Origin: Methanosarcina sp.
GTDB taxonomy: Archaea; Halobacteriota; Methanosarcinia; Methanosarcinales; Methanosarcinaceae
Direction of reading: 5' to 3'
DNA length: 64,000 nucleotides
NCBI RefSeq assembly: GCF_028693135.1
Contig: NZ_JAQUVZ010000014.1
Span: 1-64,000 of the forward strand
Part shown: positions 1 to 8,388 of the stretch, piece after piece
Layout: each line of letters starts with the position of its first letter
Position numbering within the stretch: the stretch's first letter is position 1
Notes under the pieces: generated by a model
What the model saw: the letters and a program-made list of their open reading frames with translations, nothing else
What the model was told of the DNA's origin: nothing
Databases searched by the model: none
Made by a program: the position numbers and the translations under genes

Positions 1-263
1 CTTTTAATACTGGTTTTGTGATGGATTTGAGCAAGCCCAATTACTTTAGAACCATTTAAGATAGCTAAACCTGTGTGTCGGCTTCCATAGTCTATTTTTA
101 ATCGGAATTCAGCTTTATTTTCGGAATATTTCAACTCTTTTAGTCTAATTGTGAATGGATATTTTTTATGTATAATAGCCTTTCCTGTTTTCAGCAATTT
201 TCTGGCAACTGCTGAATGACAGGGGCTTAACGGTTGTTTATTTTTGTTTAATACAAAGATCAT
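1..263 (-). CDS. iscB: IscB RNA-guided nuclease, N-terminal part (runs off left edge)
   Basis: Translating the minus strand from the ATG at 263 gives 87 residues with no stop before the window edge. The start MIFVLNKNKQPLSPCH and the following ARKLLKTGKA stretch match the N-terminal PLMP domain of IscB. LKIDYGSRHTGLAIL near residues 60-74 is the RuvC-I motif with its catalytic Asp. IscB is the IS200/IS605-linked nuclease ancestral to Cas9: it uses an omega-RNA encoded just upstream of its gene to cut a guide-matched target. The HNH and later RuvC motifs lie outside the window, so intactness cannot be judged. The 260 bases upstream fit an omega-RNA. Confidence 0.9.
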   Translation of the reverse strand, partial: MIFVLNKNKQPLSPCHSAVARKLLKTGKAIIHKKYPFTIRLKELKYSENKAEFRLKIDYGSRHTGLAILNGSKVIGLAQIHHKTSIK

Positions 264-289
264 AATTGAATTTCTCCGATCTCAGAAGT

Positions 290-526
290 AAGATAAATCC
301 TGCTTCCGGTAACGCACTTTCGTGTCTCCTCTCGCTAATGTTGGAAATGCTTGTTAAGCATAATACACCGTTCCTACCCTACAGAACTTTTAATATTATA
401 CAACAGAGCTACAAGCTGAGGAAGCACCTGCAGGTGTTATGACAAATCCAACGTAGTCAATTAAGACTTAAGCTGGTCAACCAAAGCACTATTACATGCC
501 TGCCAATTTATTGGCGGGTAGTTGAC
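290..526 (-). ncRNA. Presumed IscB omega-RNA and element left end
   Basis: This non-coding stretch lies directly upstream of iscB on the same strand, where omega-RNAs of IscB loci are encoded. Read on the minus strand it opens with GTCAACTACC, has an inner hairpin (gccaat/attggc), then TGGTTGACCAG, so GTCAAC can pair with GTTGAC. It later contains GTAGGAACGGTG and CATTAGCGAGAGGAG. The same ordered blocks occur at 17840-18077, which supports a conserved RNA. If the scaffold starts at 526, the guide would be read from flanking DNA at about 527-542. The ends are estimated, not mapped. Confidence 0.6.
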
Positions 527-542
527 ACTGGTAGCAGAACAT

Positions 543-795
543 TTTGTCACCCCTTTATGTAGATATTATGTGCAGGGATATCTATTTACTTTTTATGCCC
601 TCCCATCTTCAATCTCTCATTCACGTGCGAATTGAGGGTAAAAGGCTTCTCACTCCTGGTATTTTGCTTTATTTAATGAAGAGTAACTTTGCGGAATTTC
701 ATTTCATTCCAATCTTTAACAACCCTAACTTAAATCAGTAAAATAGTTTTACAAAGTATTACTCTCATTTTAGAGCCTATCCGAAAAATCAGAAG
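543..795. other. Spacer between the IscB element and the island; no gene seen
   Basis: AT-rich DNA between the presumed left end of the IscB element and the tRNA-Val fragment. A 65-codon frame from a TTG at 544 has no ribosome binding site and no recognisable domain, so I do not call it. Nothing else is supported. Confidence 0.5.
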
Positions 796-848
796 AAAAG
801 TGGGCCCGCTGAGATTCGAACTCAGGACCTCCGCCGTGTGAAAGCGAC
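796..848 (-). repeat. Attachment-site copy: 3' fragment of tRNA-Val
   Basis: Bases 796-848 match 5488-5540 at 52 of 53 positions (A at 843, G at 5535), in the same orientation. The matched part covers the 3' end of tRNA-Val(CAC): T arm, variable region and 3' side of the anticodon stem-loop. The remaining 5' half of the tRNA is absent here. An intact tRNA at one end and a detached 3' fragment at the other is the standard footprint of a tyrosine-recombinase-integrated element, so this is the distal attachment site. Confidence 0.85.
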
Positions 849-1261
849 TTTAAGCCCGTATCTTTCGAAAAAGAGCCAGTATCGGGCGAATATTATATTT
901 TTAATCTCTCGAAACCGGGGATTCCTCAAAAATTTACTATCGTAATAACCATGCAAGTGTCCAGAAAATAGGTCGTTCTCACAGGGCATGGCACAGTTTT
1001 TCGCACAGTTTTTCTTGCTTCGTATCTTCTATCTTTTTTTCGGGGTGGTCGCACGCAATTTGATTTTTCTGTATTCTCCGGAAGCAGCTTGATGTTTAAC
1101 CTGCTATTCTCCTAGATCAAGGTTTGAATATGGATCGCTTGTTTGTGCCTGGCTTCATTTAGTTTTTCGATCTGTTCCTCCTTTGCGTATAAATGATAAT
1201 GTTTATGTTAGTTTACAGTCGATTATGGACAATTTAATATTTCAAATAAAGGACATAGGTT
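849..1261. other. Island left margin; no gene seen
   Basis: Between the attachment-site fragment and the first island gene I find only short frames on both strands, none with a convincing start or domain. An integrase would be expected beside an attachment site, but none is recognisable here. The last 60 bases are AT-rich and probably hold the promoter of the next gene. Confidence 0.45.
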
Positions 1262-2410
1262 ATGGCACTACGGGAAACATATGAAAAGGCAAGACAACAT
1301 AAATTATTGATATGGGTTACTATTGTTTTTGCTGTTTCTTTTGTACTTATTGCCTTATTCCTTAGTTATTTAGTATTCACATATCCTGTAAATCAAGTAT
1401 CTCAATATGGAATAACAAATGCAACAGAAAAAGCTAATTTAATTAATCAATATCGTACAACTTCAATTCAATTCATTGCTACATTAGCCCAAATATTAGG
1501 TGGCATTGCTGTCGGGATTGGAATTTATTTCGCTTGGAAAAATCTTAAAATTGCTCAAGAAGGTCAGATAACTGAACGTTTCACTAGAGCTATCGACCAG
1601 TTAGGAAATGATAAATTAGAAATTCGTTTAGGTGGAATATATGCACTTGAGAGAATCGCAAATGAATCTGAGAAAGATTACTGGCCAATTATGGAAATTT
1701 TAACGGCCTATATTAGGGAAAATTCATCCCTCGAAAGTGATAATATCAAACATGAAGACATTAAAAACCAAAATAAGATCTCTTTAGATATTCAAGCAAT
1801 TCTCACTGTTATAAGAAGACGCAAGCATTTCTTTGAATTTGGAGAACCCGATCGTTTAGATCTACACAGAACTAATCTACAAGAGGCTAATCTCCGAGGA
1901 GCTACCCTTAAAGGAGCTGATCTTCGAGGAGCTAATCTTCAAGGAGCTGATCTTCGAGATACTGACTTTTCAAATACTGATCTCATAATGGGTAAAGAAG
2001 CTGATCTTCAAGGGGCCAATCTTCGAGGGGCTAACCTTCGAATGGCGGATTTTCAAGGAGCTAACCTTATAAATGCTGACCTTCGAAAGGCTTTCCTTTT
2101 AGGAACTTACCTGTTAGGGGCTGACCTTCAAGGAGCTAAGCTTCAAGAGGCTGACCTTATGGCAGCTTATTTTAGAGGTGCTGATCTTATGGCAGCTAAC
2201 TTTCAAGGGGCTGATCTTCGAGGGGCTAACTTTCAAGGAGCTCGCAATTTGTTACTTGACCAGCTTTCTAGAGTGAGAACACTTAAGGACACAAAGTTTG
2301 ACGAAGAGATCCTCATATCATTAAAAGAAAAGTACTCTGACCTTTTAGAAGCGCCATCAGAGCTAGAGCAATCATTCAAAGATCTCCAAAAATACGAGGA
2401 GCAGGAATAA
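1262..2410 (+). CDS. Membrane-anchored pentapeptide-repeat protein
   Basis: The 382-residue product has two likely membrane segments (about residues 18-40 and 71-92). A conserved linker (about 98-190, with ERFTRAIDQLG, IRLGGIYALERIA and DYWPIMEILTAYIR) follows. Residues about 200-325 are pentapeptide repeats of the A(D/N)L(R/Q)(G/E) type, which fold as a right-handed quadrilateral beta-helix. The start ATG follows AAAGGA at a reasonable distance. From the linker onward the protein closely matches the C-terminal third of the KAP NTPase at 2680-5232, at DNA level too, so the two arose by duplication. The gene lies in the tRNA-bounded island and is AT-rich compared with the core genes. Function is unknown. 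Confidence 0.85.
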   Translation: MALRETYEKARQHKLLIWVTIVFAVSFVLIALFLSYLVFTYPVNQVSQYGITNATEKANLINQYRTTSIQFIATLAQILGGIAVGIGIYFAWKNLKIAQEGQITERFTRAIDQLGNDKLEIRLGGIYALERIANESEKDYWPIMEILTAYIRENSSLESDNIKHEDIKNQNKISLDIQAILTVIRRRKHFFEFGEPDRLDLHRTNLQEANLRGATLKGADLRGANLQGADLRDTDFSNTDLIMGKEADLQGANLRGANLRMADFQGANLINADLRKAFLLGTYLLGADLQGAKLQEADLMAAYFRGADLMAANFQGADLRGANFQGARNLLLDQLSRVRTLKDTKFDEEILISLKEKYSDLLEAPSELEQSFKDLQKYEEQE

Positions 2411-2679
2411 AAACAATATTTTAGGTCAACACGTTGCTATTCTTCCGATTGCGATAGTGTGTTAAATTTACTATATGATAATTCTTGAATTTATGGTTTT
2501 AAGGAGCTTCAAATAGAAATCCTCTTATAGATTTTATATTGAATATTGAAGAAGGATACTATTTTTCCGGAACTTAGGTATAGAAAGCTTAGACCCTAGG
2601 AAATTTACCCATTACTTATCATGAATTCAAATTAGCAATTAAGCTGAATTCTCTTGATAGTCTATAAATCAAAACGAGT

Positions 2680-5232
2680 ATGGACATGTCTGAAAGCTTA
2701 TGTTGTGATACTCCAACAAATAAGGATTTGCTCGGATTCAAACCATATGTTGAGGCTATCGCAGATTTTCTTACCCATGAGGATACTGAAGCTCCAATCA
2801 CTCTTTCTATTGAGGGCCAGTGGGGATGTGGTAAATCATCTTTCATGAAACAATTGAAAGAAGAAATAGAAAAACGAAATGAATCCAAGAAAAGGAAGAA
2901 GTATTTCACTGTATGGTTCAATAGCTGGAGATATGAAAAAGAGGACGAGTTGTGGGCTGCTTTTGCACTCAGTTTAATGGATCAGTTGTCAGAGCAACTT
3001 TCCCCACTGCATCTACTGTTGGCGCAATTTAAATTGAGATATCTTAGACTTGGGTTTAAGAGGAAAGGTAAAAATTCAATTTATTTTACCATTCCTTTAT
3101 TTATTTCTGCTTTGTATGTTTTATTCGTTTATTCTGTTCCAAAAGTTCGGGAAATATTATCTTCAAACCCTGATATAATGTCATATTCTGTAGTTGGATC
3201 ATTATTTAGTGCTTTATTAGCACTGACAGGAGTTCTACTCACTATAACTCCAACATTGCGCATTGTAAAAGACATTAAAGACGCGATTGTGAATCCTTTC
3301 GATTTCAGTAAATTTGTATCCAATCCAGATTACACGGAACACATATCTTTCATAGAGAATTTTCATACAGATTTCGGTAAGATTATAAAATCCTATGCCG
3401 AAAATTCAAGAGTTTATGTTTTTGTCGATGACCTGGACCGCTGTGAAATACCAAAAGCTGCGGAACTCATGCAGGCTATAAACCTGATGATCTCTGATGA
3501 AGCAAATATTTATTTTTGCATAGGTATGGACAGAAGAGTCATTTCTGCGGGAATCGCTTCAAAGCATGAAAACTCTTTTAAATATCTAGCTAACAGCGGA
3601 CTGGAATATGGGTATGAGTTTATTGAAAAATTCATCCAGCTCCCTTTTAAAGTACCCAGCCCTAAAAATGAGAATTTTAAGGATTTTATAACCACTCCTT
3701 GTGACGAAATGAGACGTTTCTCGAAAACTCCAAGGTCATATGTTAATCTAAGTAAGATATTAGATAAACTAAGACTTCCTCGGCCTAGTCAATTACCCGA
3801 TAATAAAAATGTCCAATCTGGACATAATCCAGATATTGTACAAGATGAAAAGATTTATGAGGAAGTCGTAAAGGAAAAATCAAACGAAGAGAAGAAAATC
3901 CTGAACTATCAAGATTGTAGTGAGTCACCAGAAACTTTGAAATATATTCTTGAATTGGTTGCTTCTGCCCTTGATCGAAACCCTCGACGTATAAAACAAT
4001 TCTTGAATATATTTCGTTTTCAGAGGACAATCGGATTTAAGATCGGACTTTTTTCTTATACGGAAGGAACAAATCCTTCCGAAATGTGGAACTGTAAAAA
4101 ACTTGCAAAATTTGTGGCAATAAGCATAAAGTGGCCTTATCTGATTTCTGCTTTGAGTTCAAACACAAATCTTCTCGACCAATTACAAAAACACGCATTG
4201 ACAGATCTGAAAAATGAGGCTAAGGAACTAGGACTAGATCTGAATCAAGGATATCAAGAAAAATGGATGAAAGATGAAAGGCTGATTGAACTTTTGAAGA
4301 TCGGGTGTATGGAGGATGAAAATATTCTGCCAAATATAGATGAATATAGCCTTTCAAACCTTGATTTTACAAAATTATTACAGATTTCACCTGTAGTCAT
4401 CCCCACTTTTCCATCCTTTACTCGTGATAATCTAAAAGTTGCTCAAGAAGGCCAGATCACCGAACGCTTCACTAGGGCTATTGACCAGTTAGGAGCTATT
4501 GATAAATTAGGAAATCCAGCAATAGAGATTCGATTAGGTGGAATATATGCCCTTGAAAGAATTGCAAATGAGTCTGATAAAGACTATTGGCCAATTATGG
4601 AAATTTTAACTGCTTATATTAGGAATAACTCCCCCAGCAAAAGCGAGAATATAAATGCTAAAGATTTTAAAAGCCAAAACAAAGTATTTTTGGATATTCA
4701 AGCAATTCTTACCGTCATCGGAAGACGCAAGTATTACTATAACGCTGGAGAATTCAATTGTTTAGAGCTGCAAAGGACTTATCTACGAGAGGCTGATCTT
4801 CGAGAAGCTAACCTGAAGAGGGCTGATCTTCGAGGAGCTGACCTGAAGGGGACTGATCTTCAAGGGGCTGACTTAACAGGGGCTAACCTTAGAGATACTA
4901 ACCTTCAAATATCTTATCTTCGAGTAGCTGACCTGAAGGGGGCTAACCTTGAAGAATCTAACCTTCAAGGGGCTGATCTTCAAGGGGCTAACCTTGAAGA
5001 GGCTAACATGGGGAGGACTAACCTTAGAGGAGCTAACCTTAAAGGGGTAGACTTTGAAAAGGCTAACCTTGAGGGAGCTGATCTTGAGGGAGCTGATCTT
5101 GAAGGGGCTAAGAATTTAACAGTTGACCAGCTTTCTAAAGTGAAGACACTTTATAATGCAATATTAGACAAAGAGCTCGAAATACCATTAAGAGAGAAGT
5201 ACCCCGCTCTTTTTGAAAAACCTGATGAATAA
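2680..5232 (+). CDS. KAP family P-loop NTPase fused to a pentapeptide-repeat module
   Basis: 850 residues. Walker A is GQWGCGKSS (46-54); Walker B is VYVFVDDLDRCE (245-256). Two membrane segments (about 135-152 and 168-190) lie between them, the hallmark of KAP NTPases. DRNPRRIKQFLNIFRF (431-446) is the family's C-terminal NTPase motif. Residues 582-690 repeat the linker of the upstream gene (AQEGQITERFTRAIDQLG) and about 696-815 are pentapeptide repeats. KAP proteins are membrane ATPases facing the cytoplasm; PifA, which excludes phage T7, belongs to the family. An antiviral role here is inference from the family and the island setting. ATG at 2680 is chosen because the Walker region follows at the usual distance; the ribosome binding site is weak. 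Confidence 0.9.
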   Translation: MDMSESLCCDTPTNKDLLGFKPYVEAIADFLTHEDTEAPITLSIEGQWGCGKSSFMKQLKEEIEKRNESKKRKKYFTVWFNSWRYEKEDELWAAFALSLMDQLSEQLSPLHLLLAQFKLRYLRLGFKRKGKNSIYFTIPLFISALYVLFVYSVPKVREILSSNPDIMSYSVVGSLFSALLALTGVLLTITPTLRIVKDIKDAIVNPFDFSKFVSNPDYTEHISFIENFHTDFGKIIKSYAENSRVYVFVDDLDRCEIPKAAELMQAINLMISDEANIYFCIGMDRRVISAGIASKHENSFKYLANSGLEYGYEFIEKFIQLPFKVPSPKNENFKDFITTPCDEMRRFSKTPRSYVNLSKILDKLRLPRPSQLPDNKNVQSGHNPDIVQDEKIYEEVVKEKSNEEKKILNYQDCSESPETLKYILELVASALDRNPRRIKQFLNIFRFQRTIGFKIGLFSYTEGTNPSEMWNCKKLAKFVAISIKWPYLISALSSNTNLLDQLQKHALTDLKNEAKELGLDLNQGYQEKWMKDERLIELLKIGCMEDENILPNIDEYSLSNLDFTKLLQISPVVIPTFPSFTRDNLKVAQEGQITERFTRAIDQLGAIDKLGNPAIEIRLGGIYALERIANESDKDYWPIMEILTAYIRNNSPSKSENINAKDFKSQNKVFLDIQAILTVIGRRKYYYNAGEFNCLELQRTYLREADLREANLKRADLRGADLKGTDLQGADLTGANLRDTNLQISYLRVADLKGANLEESNLQGADLQGANLEEANMGRTNLRGANLKGVDFEKANLEGADLEGADLEGAKNLTVDQLSKVKTLYNAILDKELEIPLREKYPALFEKPDE

Positions 5233-5391
5233 TTGAGTATTACCAGAACTTTCACCAATATTTCCTTATTCCGGGTGCTTCTAAAGATTTCAGATTGATT
5301 AATGGGAAATTATCATCGAGATAACTTTTTCAGTGAAATAACTTGGTCCACGGTATTTATAAAAATTTATGATTTTGAAAGTGCACATTAA

Positions 5392-5547
5392 AGTTACACA
5401 ACTCGAAGAAAATCTGACCTCAAAGCAAGAATAGAAGCACTAGAAAAGAAGCTCAATACGCTTTTAGAATCCGAAAAACAATTAATAAAAAGTGGGCCCG
5501 CTGAGATTCGAACTCAGGACCTCCGCCGTGTGAAGGCGACGTCATAA
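5392..5547 (+). pseudogene. Possible integrase C-terminal remnant reading into the tRNA gene
   Basis: An open frame of 51 codons with no start codon begins after a TAA at 5389-5391. It encodes a charged coiled-coil stretch (DLKARIEALEKKLNTLLESE) and then runs antisense through the tRNA-Val gene as SGPAEIRTQDLRRVKATS before TAA at 5545-5547. Proteins ending in such tRNA-derived tails are often integrases whose genes overlap the attachment site. No catalytic residues of a tyrosine recombinase are present, so this is a weak call. It could also be chance openness of the antisense tRNA. Confidence 0.3.
5488..5540 (-). repeat. Attachment-site copy inside intact tRNA-Val
   Basis: This is the partner of the repeat at 796-848 (52 of 53 bases identical, direct orientation). 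Here the sequence is continuous with the 5' half of the tRNA, so the gene is functional. The two copies delimit a segment of about 4.7 kb. Confidence 0.85.
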
Positions 5548-5566
5548 CCGGCTAGACCACGAGCCC
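5493..5566 (-). tRNA. tRNA-Val (anticodon CAC)
   Basis: The minus strand folds as a cloverleaf. The acceptor stem is GGGCTCG/CGGGCCC, the anticodon stem TCGCC/GGCGG closes loop TTCACAC with anticodon CAC, and the T arm is CTGAG-TTCGAAT-CTCAG. The discriminator is A and no CCA is encoded. It decodes the valine codon GUG. Its 3' half is the attachment site of the island to its left. Confidence 0.93.
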
Positions 5567-5812
5567 ATGGATTGCATTTGAAAATTAATAGGGTTAAGCA
5601 ACCATAAAATAGAACTTCTTATGTATAAGCTTATCGCTTGCGGGCTGATTTTGGGCTTGACCGGACCTGTTATGTGAGTACATTTTCATCTTTTTGGCCA
5701 GGGGTTTTCAGTTCCTTTGTATATTTCAAGGGTTTCAATCAGGCGATAAAGTAAAGAAGTAAAGAAGTAATAATGTAAATAACTATAGAAATAATTTAAT
5801 TGCCTGGTTCGT

Positions 5813-6577
5813 ATGATAGAAATCCTGAAAATCCTCTTCACCATGCCGTTTTTGCTCTACTCGTGCTATACCGACCTGAAGGAACGCAGAGTCTCAAACA
5901 GGTTATGGAAGTACATGCTTGCATCGGGTTCGGTATTTGTAATCTATGACTTTTATACTGGAGGGATTCCCTACCTTAAATCTCTTATTCTTTCTGGAGT
6001 TGTTGTTTTCATTTCGATTTACATCCTTTTCCAGCTTGGAGCCTTCGGGGGCGGGGATGCAAAGGGGCTGATAGTGCTTTCCATCTTATTTCCACTCTAT
6101 CCGGTTTTCCTGTTCTCGGGAGAGCTTTATCCTCTGTTCGGGCTGCCTCCTGTAGGGCTCTTTGCCTTCACGGTGCTGGAAAATGCTCTTCTGGTAACGA
6201 TATTCGTGCCTCTCGGGATGTTCTGCTACAACCTTCTCCATTTCTCGCCTGGTATGCTCAAAAAGCCCTTCTACATGTTTCTCGGGTACAGGACTGAGGT
6301 ATCCTCTCTGAAAAATAAGGAACATCTGAGTCTGCTTGAAAAGTTCGAACTTGACGAAAATGGAACTGTCAGCAGGAGGTTTGCACGGGCAGGGCTCAAT
6401 TTTGATGCGAACCTGAAGCCAGAACTTGAGGAATACTTAAAAAAAGGGCTCATTGAAAAGGAAGTCTGGGTTACTCCGGGCCTGCCTTTCATGCTCTCAA
6501 TTACAGCAGGCTTTATAACCGCAGTCATTTACGGGGATTTAATCTTTTACGCGGTCTTTAGCTTTATCATGGGCTGA
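5813..6577 (+). CDS. Archaeal prepilin/prearchaellin peptidase (A24 aspartic membrane protease)
   Basis: 254 residues, multi-pass membrane protein. CYTDLKERRVSN places the first catalytic Asp at D21, and FGGGDAKG places the second at D82 in the GxGD motif. This is the pair used by type IV prepilin peptidases and FlaK/PibD to cleave the class III signal peptides of pilins and archaellins at the membrane. A less conserved cytoplasmic insert (about residues 155-225) lies before the last membrane helices. No pilin or archaellin genes adjoin it, so the specific substrate is unknown. Confidence 0.88.
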   Translation: MIEILKILFTMPFLLYSCYTDLKERRVSNRLWKYMLASGSVFVIYDFYTGGIPYLKSLILSGVVVFISIYILFQLGAFGGGDAKGLIVLSILFPLYPVFLFSGELYPLFGLPPVGLFAFTVLENALLVTIFVPLGMFCYNLLHFSPGMLKKPFYMFLGYRTEVSSLKNKEHLSLLEKFELDENGTVSRRFARAGLNFDANLKPELEEYLKKGLIEKEVWVTPGLPFMLSITAGFITAVIYGDLIFYAVFSFIMG

Positions 6578-6663
6578 ACCGAACGTCTACGGAAATTTCC
6601 GGACGCTGAACCGGAAGTTTTCGCCTTTTCTCTCTTTCCTTTTTCCCCCTCTTTCCCCTGTTT

Positions 6664-7251
6664 TCATCTTTTCTGTACGATCAGCAAGCCGTAGAGAATG
6701 GTTTCTGCAATTGGGGGGTTATCAGGAGTGCCTTTTGCGATCCTTTCTTCAGGGTAGCCGAGGTTTTCGCAGGTATAAAGCTCGGCTTCCAGTCCAAGGT
6801 CTTTAAGGATTTCCGCAACTTCGCGGGAGCCGAAGGTCTCTTCCGGCAGCAGGAATATATTTCTTCCGTTCTTCAATTCCTGGATCAGCTCGGCTTTTGC
6901 AGGCTCAAAGTCCCTGCCGTGGGCTGTTATTGCACAGAGGTTCGTCAGGTTTACTCTTGTACGCGCACAGGCTGCCTGCATTGAAGATATTCCGGGAATC
7001 ACGGTATCCTTTTCCCCTGCAAATTTCCCGAGCCCGGAAAACATGGGATCTCCTGTGGACAGGACAACGGCATCTGCGGGCAGGAGATGGAGCGACTTAT
7101 AATCTTTAATCGTTTTTGCTTCGCAGGTAATATATTCCTGGGCGATCTCAAGGGCTCTTTTTGCCCCGTAAACCACGGATGCCTTTCTTATCGCCCTTAT
7201 TCCTTCTTCCGTAAGCATGCCGGGTCCGACCCCGACTCCTACCACAATCAT
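6664..7251 (-). CDS. cbiE: Cobalt-precorrin-7 (C5)-methyltransferase CbiE
   Basis: 195 residues of the tetrapyrrole methylase fold. The N-terminus MIVVGVGVGPGMLTEEG carries the glycine-rich GVGPG loop that binds S-adenosylmethionine. STGDPMFSG (about 66-74) is the second conserved methylase motif. CbiE methylates C5 of the corrin macrocycle in anaerobic cobamide synthesis. The length fits stand-alone CbiE without a fused CbiT. It lies downstream of cbiD on the same strand, probably co-transcribed. Corrinoid production suits a genome that uses corrinoid methyltransferases for methanogenesis. Confidence 0.9.
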   Translation of the reverse strand: MIVVGVGVGPGMLTEEGIRAIRKASVVYGAKRALEIAQEYITCEAKTIKDYKSLHLLPADAVVLSTGDPMFSGLGKFAGEKDTVIPGISSMQAACARTRVNLTNLCAITAHGRDFEPAKAELIQELKNGRNIFLLPEETFGSREVAEILKDLGLEAELYTCENLGYPEERIAKGTPDNPPIAETILYGLLIVQKR

Positions 7252-7362
7252 AGTTTTTCTTCCCCTCTGTCCGGTTCAAGTTTCTTAAATTTCAATGCTT
7301 GAATTTTACTTTTAGTCTGTTTCTTCAGTTTAATTTTCACTTTTGCTTCTCACTTTTGCTTC
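7252..7362. repeat. Short tandem repeat between cbiD and cbiE
   Basis: Around 7337-7385 the block CTTTTGCTTCTCA occurs three to four times in tandem and runs into the 3' end of cbiD. There it encodes the lysine- and serine-rich last residues (SKSEKQK). It looks like replication slippage, with no sign of a protein or structured RNA. Confidence 0.6.
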
Positions 7363-8388
7363 TCACTTTTGCTTCTCACTCTTGCTGTCCATCAGGACAG
7401 ACCCGTCCCTGTCAATTACAACGATTCTTGCGCCCTTTCCTTTATCAACCGCCATCTCAAAGGCTTCTTTCAGGCGCTCGTGTTCCGGAGCCATTTCAAG
7501 CATCTCAACAACGGTTACATACCCGCTGTCCTCAAGCATCTTAGGGTTTCCCCATTTCAGGACAAGCCCCGGAAGCCCGCAGATAATAACATTGCCTGAA
7601 GCATTATCAAGCCCTTCCGAAATCCTGCTTCCTACCATAACAACGGTGTAGTCAGGGAAGAGCATGTGAGAATAACGCATGCCTATTCGGCCCGTAGTCA
7701 GAACCACCCTGTCCGTGCAGCGGATAAGGTCTCCTTTCGTCTCTCCAAGGTGGTCGTTCCAGGGCTCAACAAAACCTGTGCTCCCAAGGACAGAAATTCC
7801 GCCTTCGACTCCTATCCTGCTGTTCAGAGTCTCTTTTCCTATCCTTTCCCCTTCAGGGATCGAAATCGTGACCTCAGCTCCCTGCAAACCCAGTTCCTCT
7901 ACAGCTTCCTGCACTGCAGCCCGGATCTGTTCCATGGGTTTTGGGTTGATGGCTGGCTTGCCTTTCGAGACCTGGAGCCCGTCCCTTCTTACAACCCCTA
8001 TGCCCTTTCCGCCGAAGATGGTGATTCCCTTGGCTTCCCTGGCTTCGCCAACAAATTCAAGCCCCCGGGTAATATCGGATTCGTGGTCGTTAAGGATCTT
8101 CTTTACAACTGCACGCCCTGGGGAGGACTCGCTGACTTCAAGGTAGGCTCTCAGTCCGACCGGGGTGGGAACGGATACGCTGTCCACTGTTTTTCTGAGG
8201 GAAAGGACAGCGGCTTTTGCAGCGGCACTGGCTGTAGTTCCTGTGGTATATCCTCTCTTGAGTACGGACCCGTCACTCAGGACCACAATCATCCCGGATG
8301 CCACGTTTTTTTCAAGCTCTTCCCTGGGCAGCCCTGTGCGGACAATCCATTCTTCAGGAATCTTGAAATTGTTAACAGGATCTATCAT
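7363..8388 (-). CDS. cbiD: Cobalt-precorrin-5B (C1)-methyltransferase CbiD
   Basis: 341 residues. The region [19 protein letters not shown] (about 63-81) is the CbiD signature. Further conserved stretches are [18 protein letters not shown] and [10 protein letters not shown]. CbiD methylates C1 during ring contraction in the anaerobic cobamide pathway. The ATG at 8388 gives a normal N-terminus. It precedes cbiE with a gap of about 110 bases, so the two likely form a small cobamide operon. The C-terminus is lengthened by the tandem repeat described above. Confidence 0.92.
   Translation of the reverse strand: MIDPVNNFKIPEEWIVRTGLPREELEKNVASGMIVVLSDGSVLKRGYTTGTTASAAAKAAVLSLRKTVDSVSVPTPVGLRAYLEVSESSPGRAVVKKILNDHESDITRGLEFVGEAREAKGITIFGGKGIGVVRRDGLQVSKGKPAINPKPMEQIRAAVQEAVEELGLQGAEVTISIPEGERIGKETLNSRIGVEGGISVLGSTGFVEPWNDHLGETKGDLIRCTDRVVLTTGRIGMRYSHMLFPDYTVVMVGSRISEGLDNASGNVIICGLPGLVLKWGNPKMLEDSGYVTVVEMLEMAPEHERLKEAFEMAVDKGKGARIVVIDRDGSVLMDSKSEKQK

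Noticed and set aside
544-741. 65-codon frame near the left end
   Set aside because: It begins with TTG, has no ribosome binding site and no domain. Its position between an IscB element and an attachment site makes chance openness more likely.
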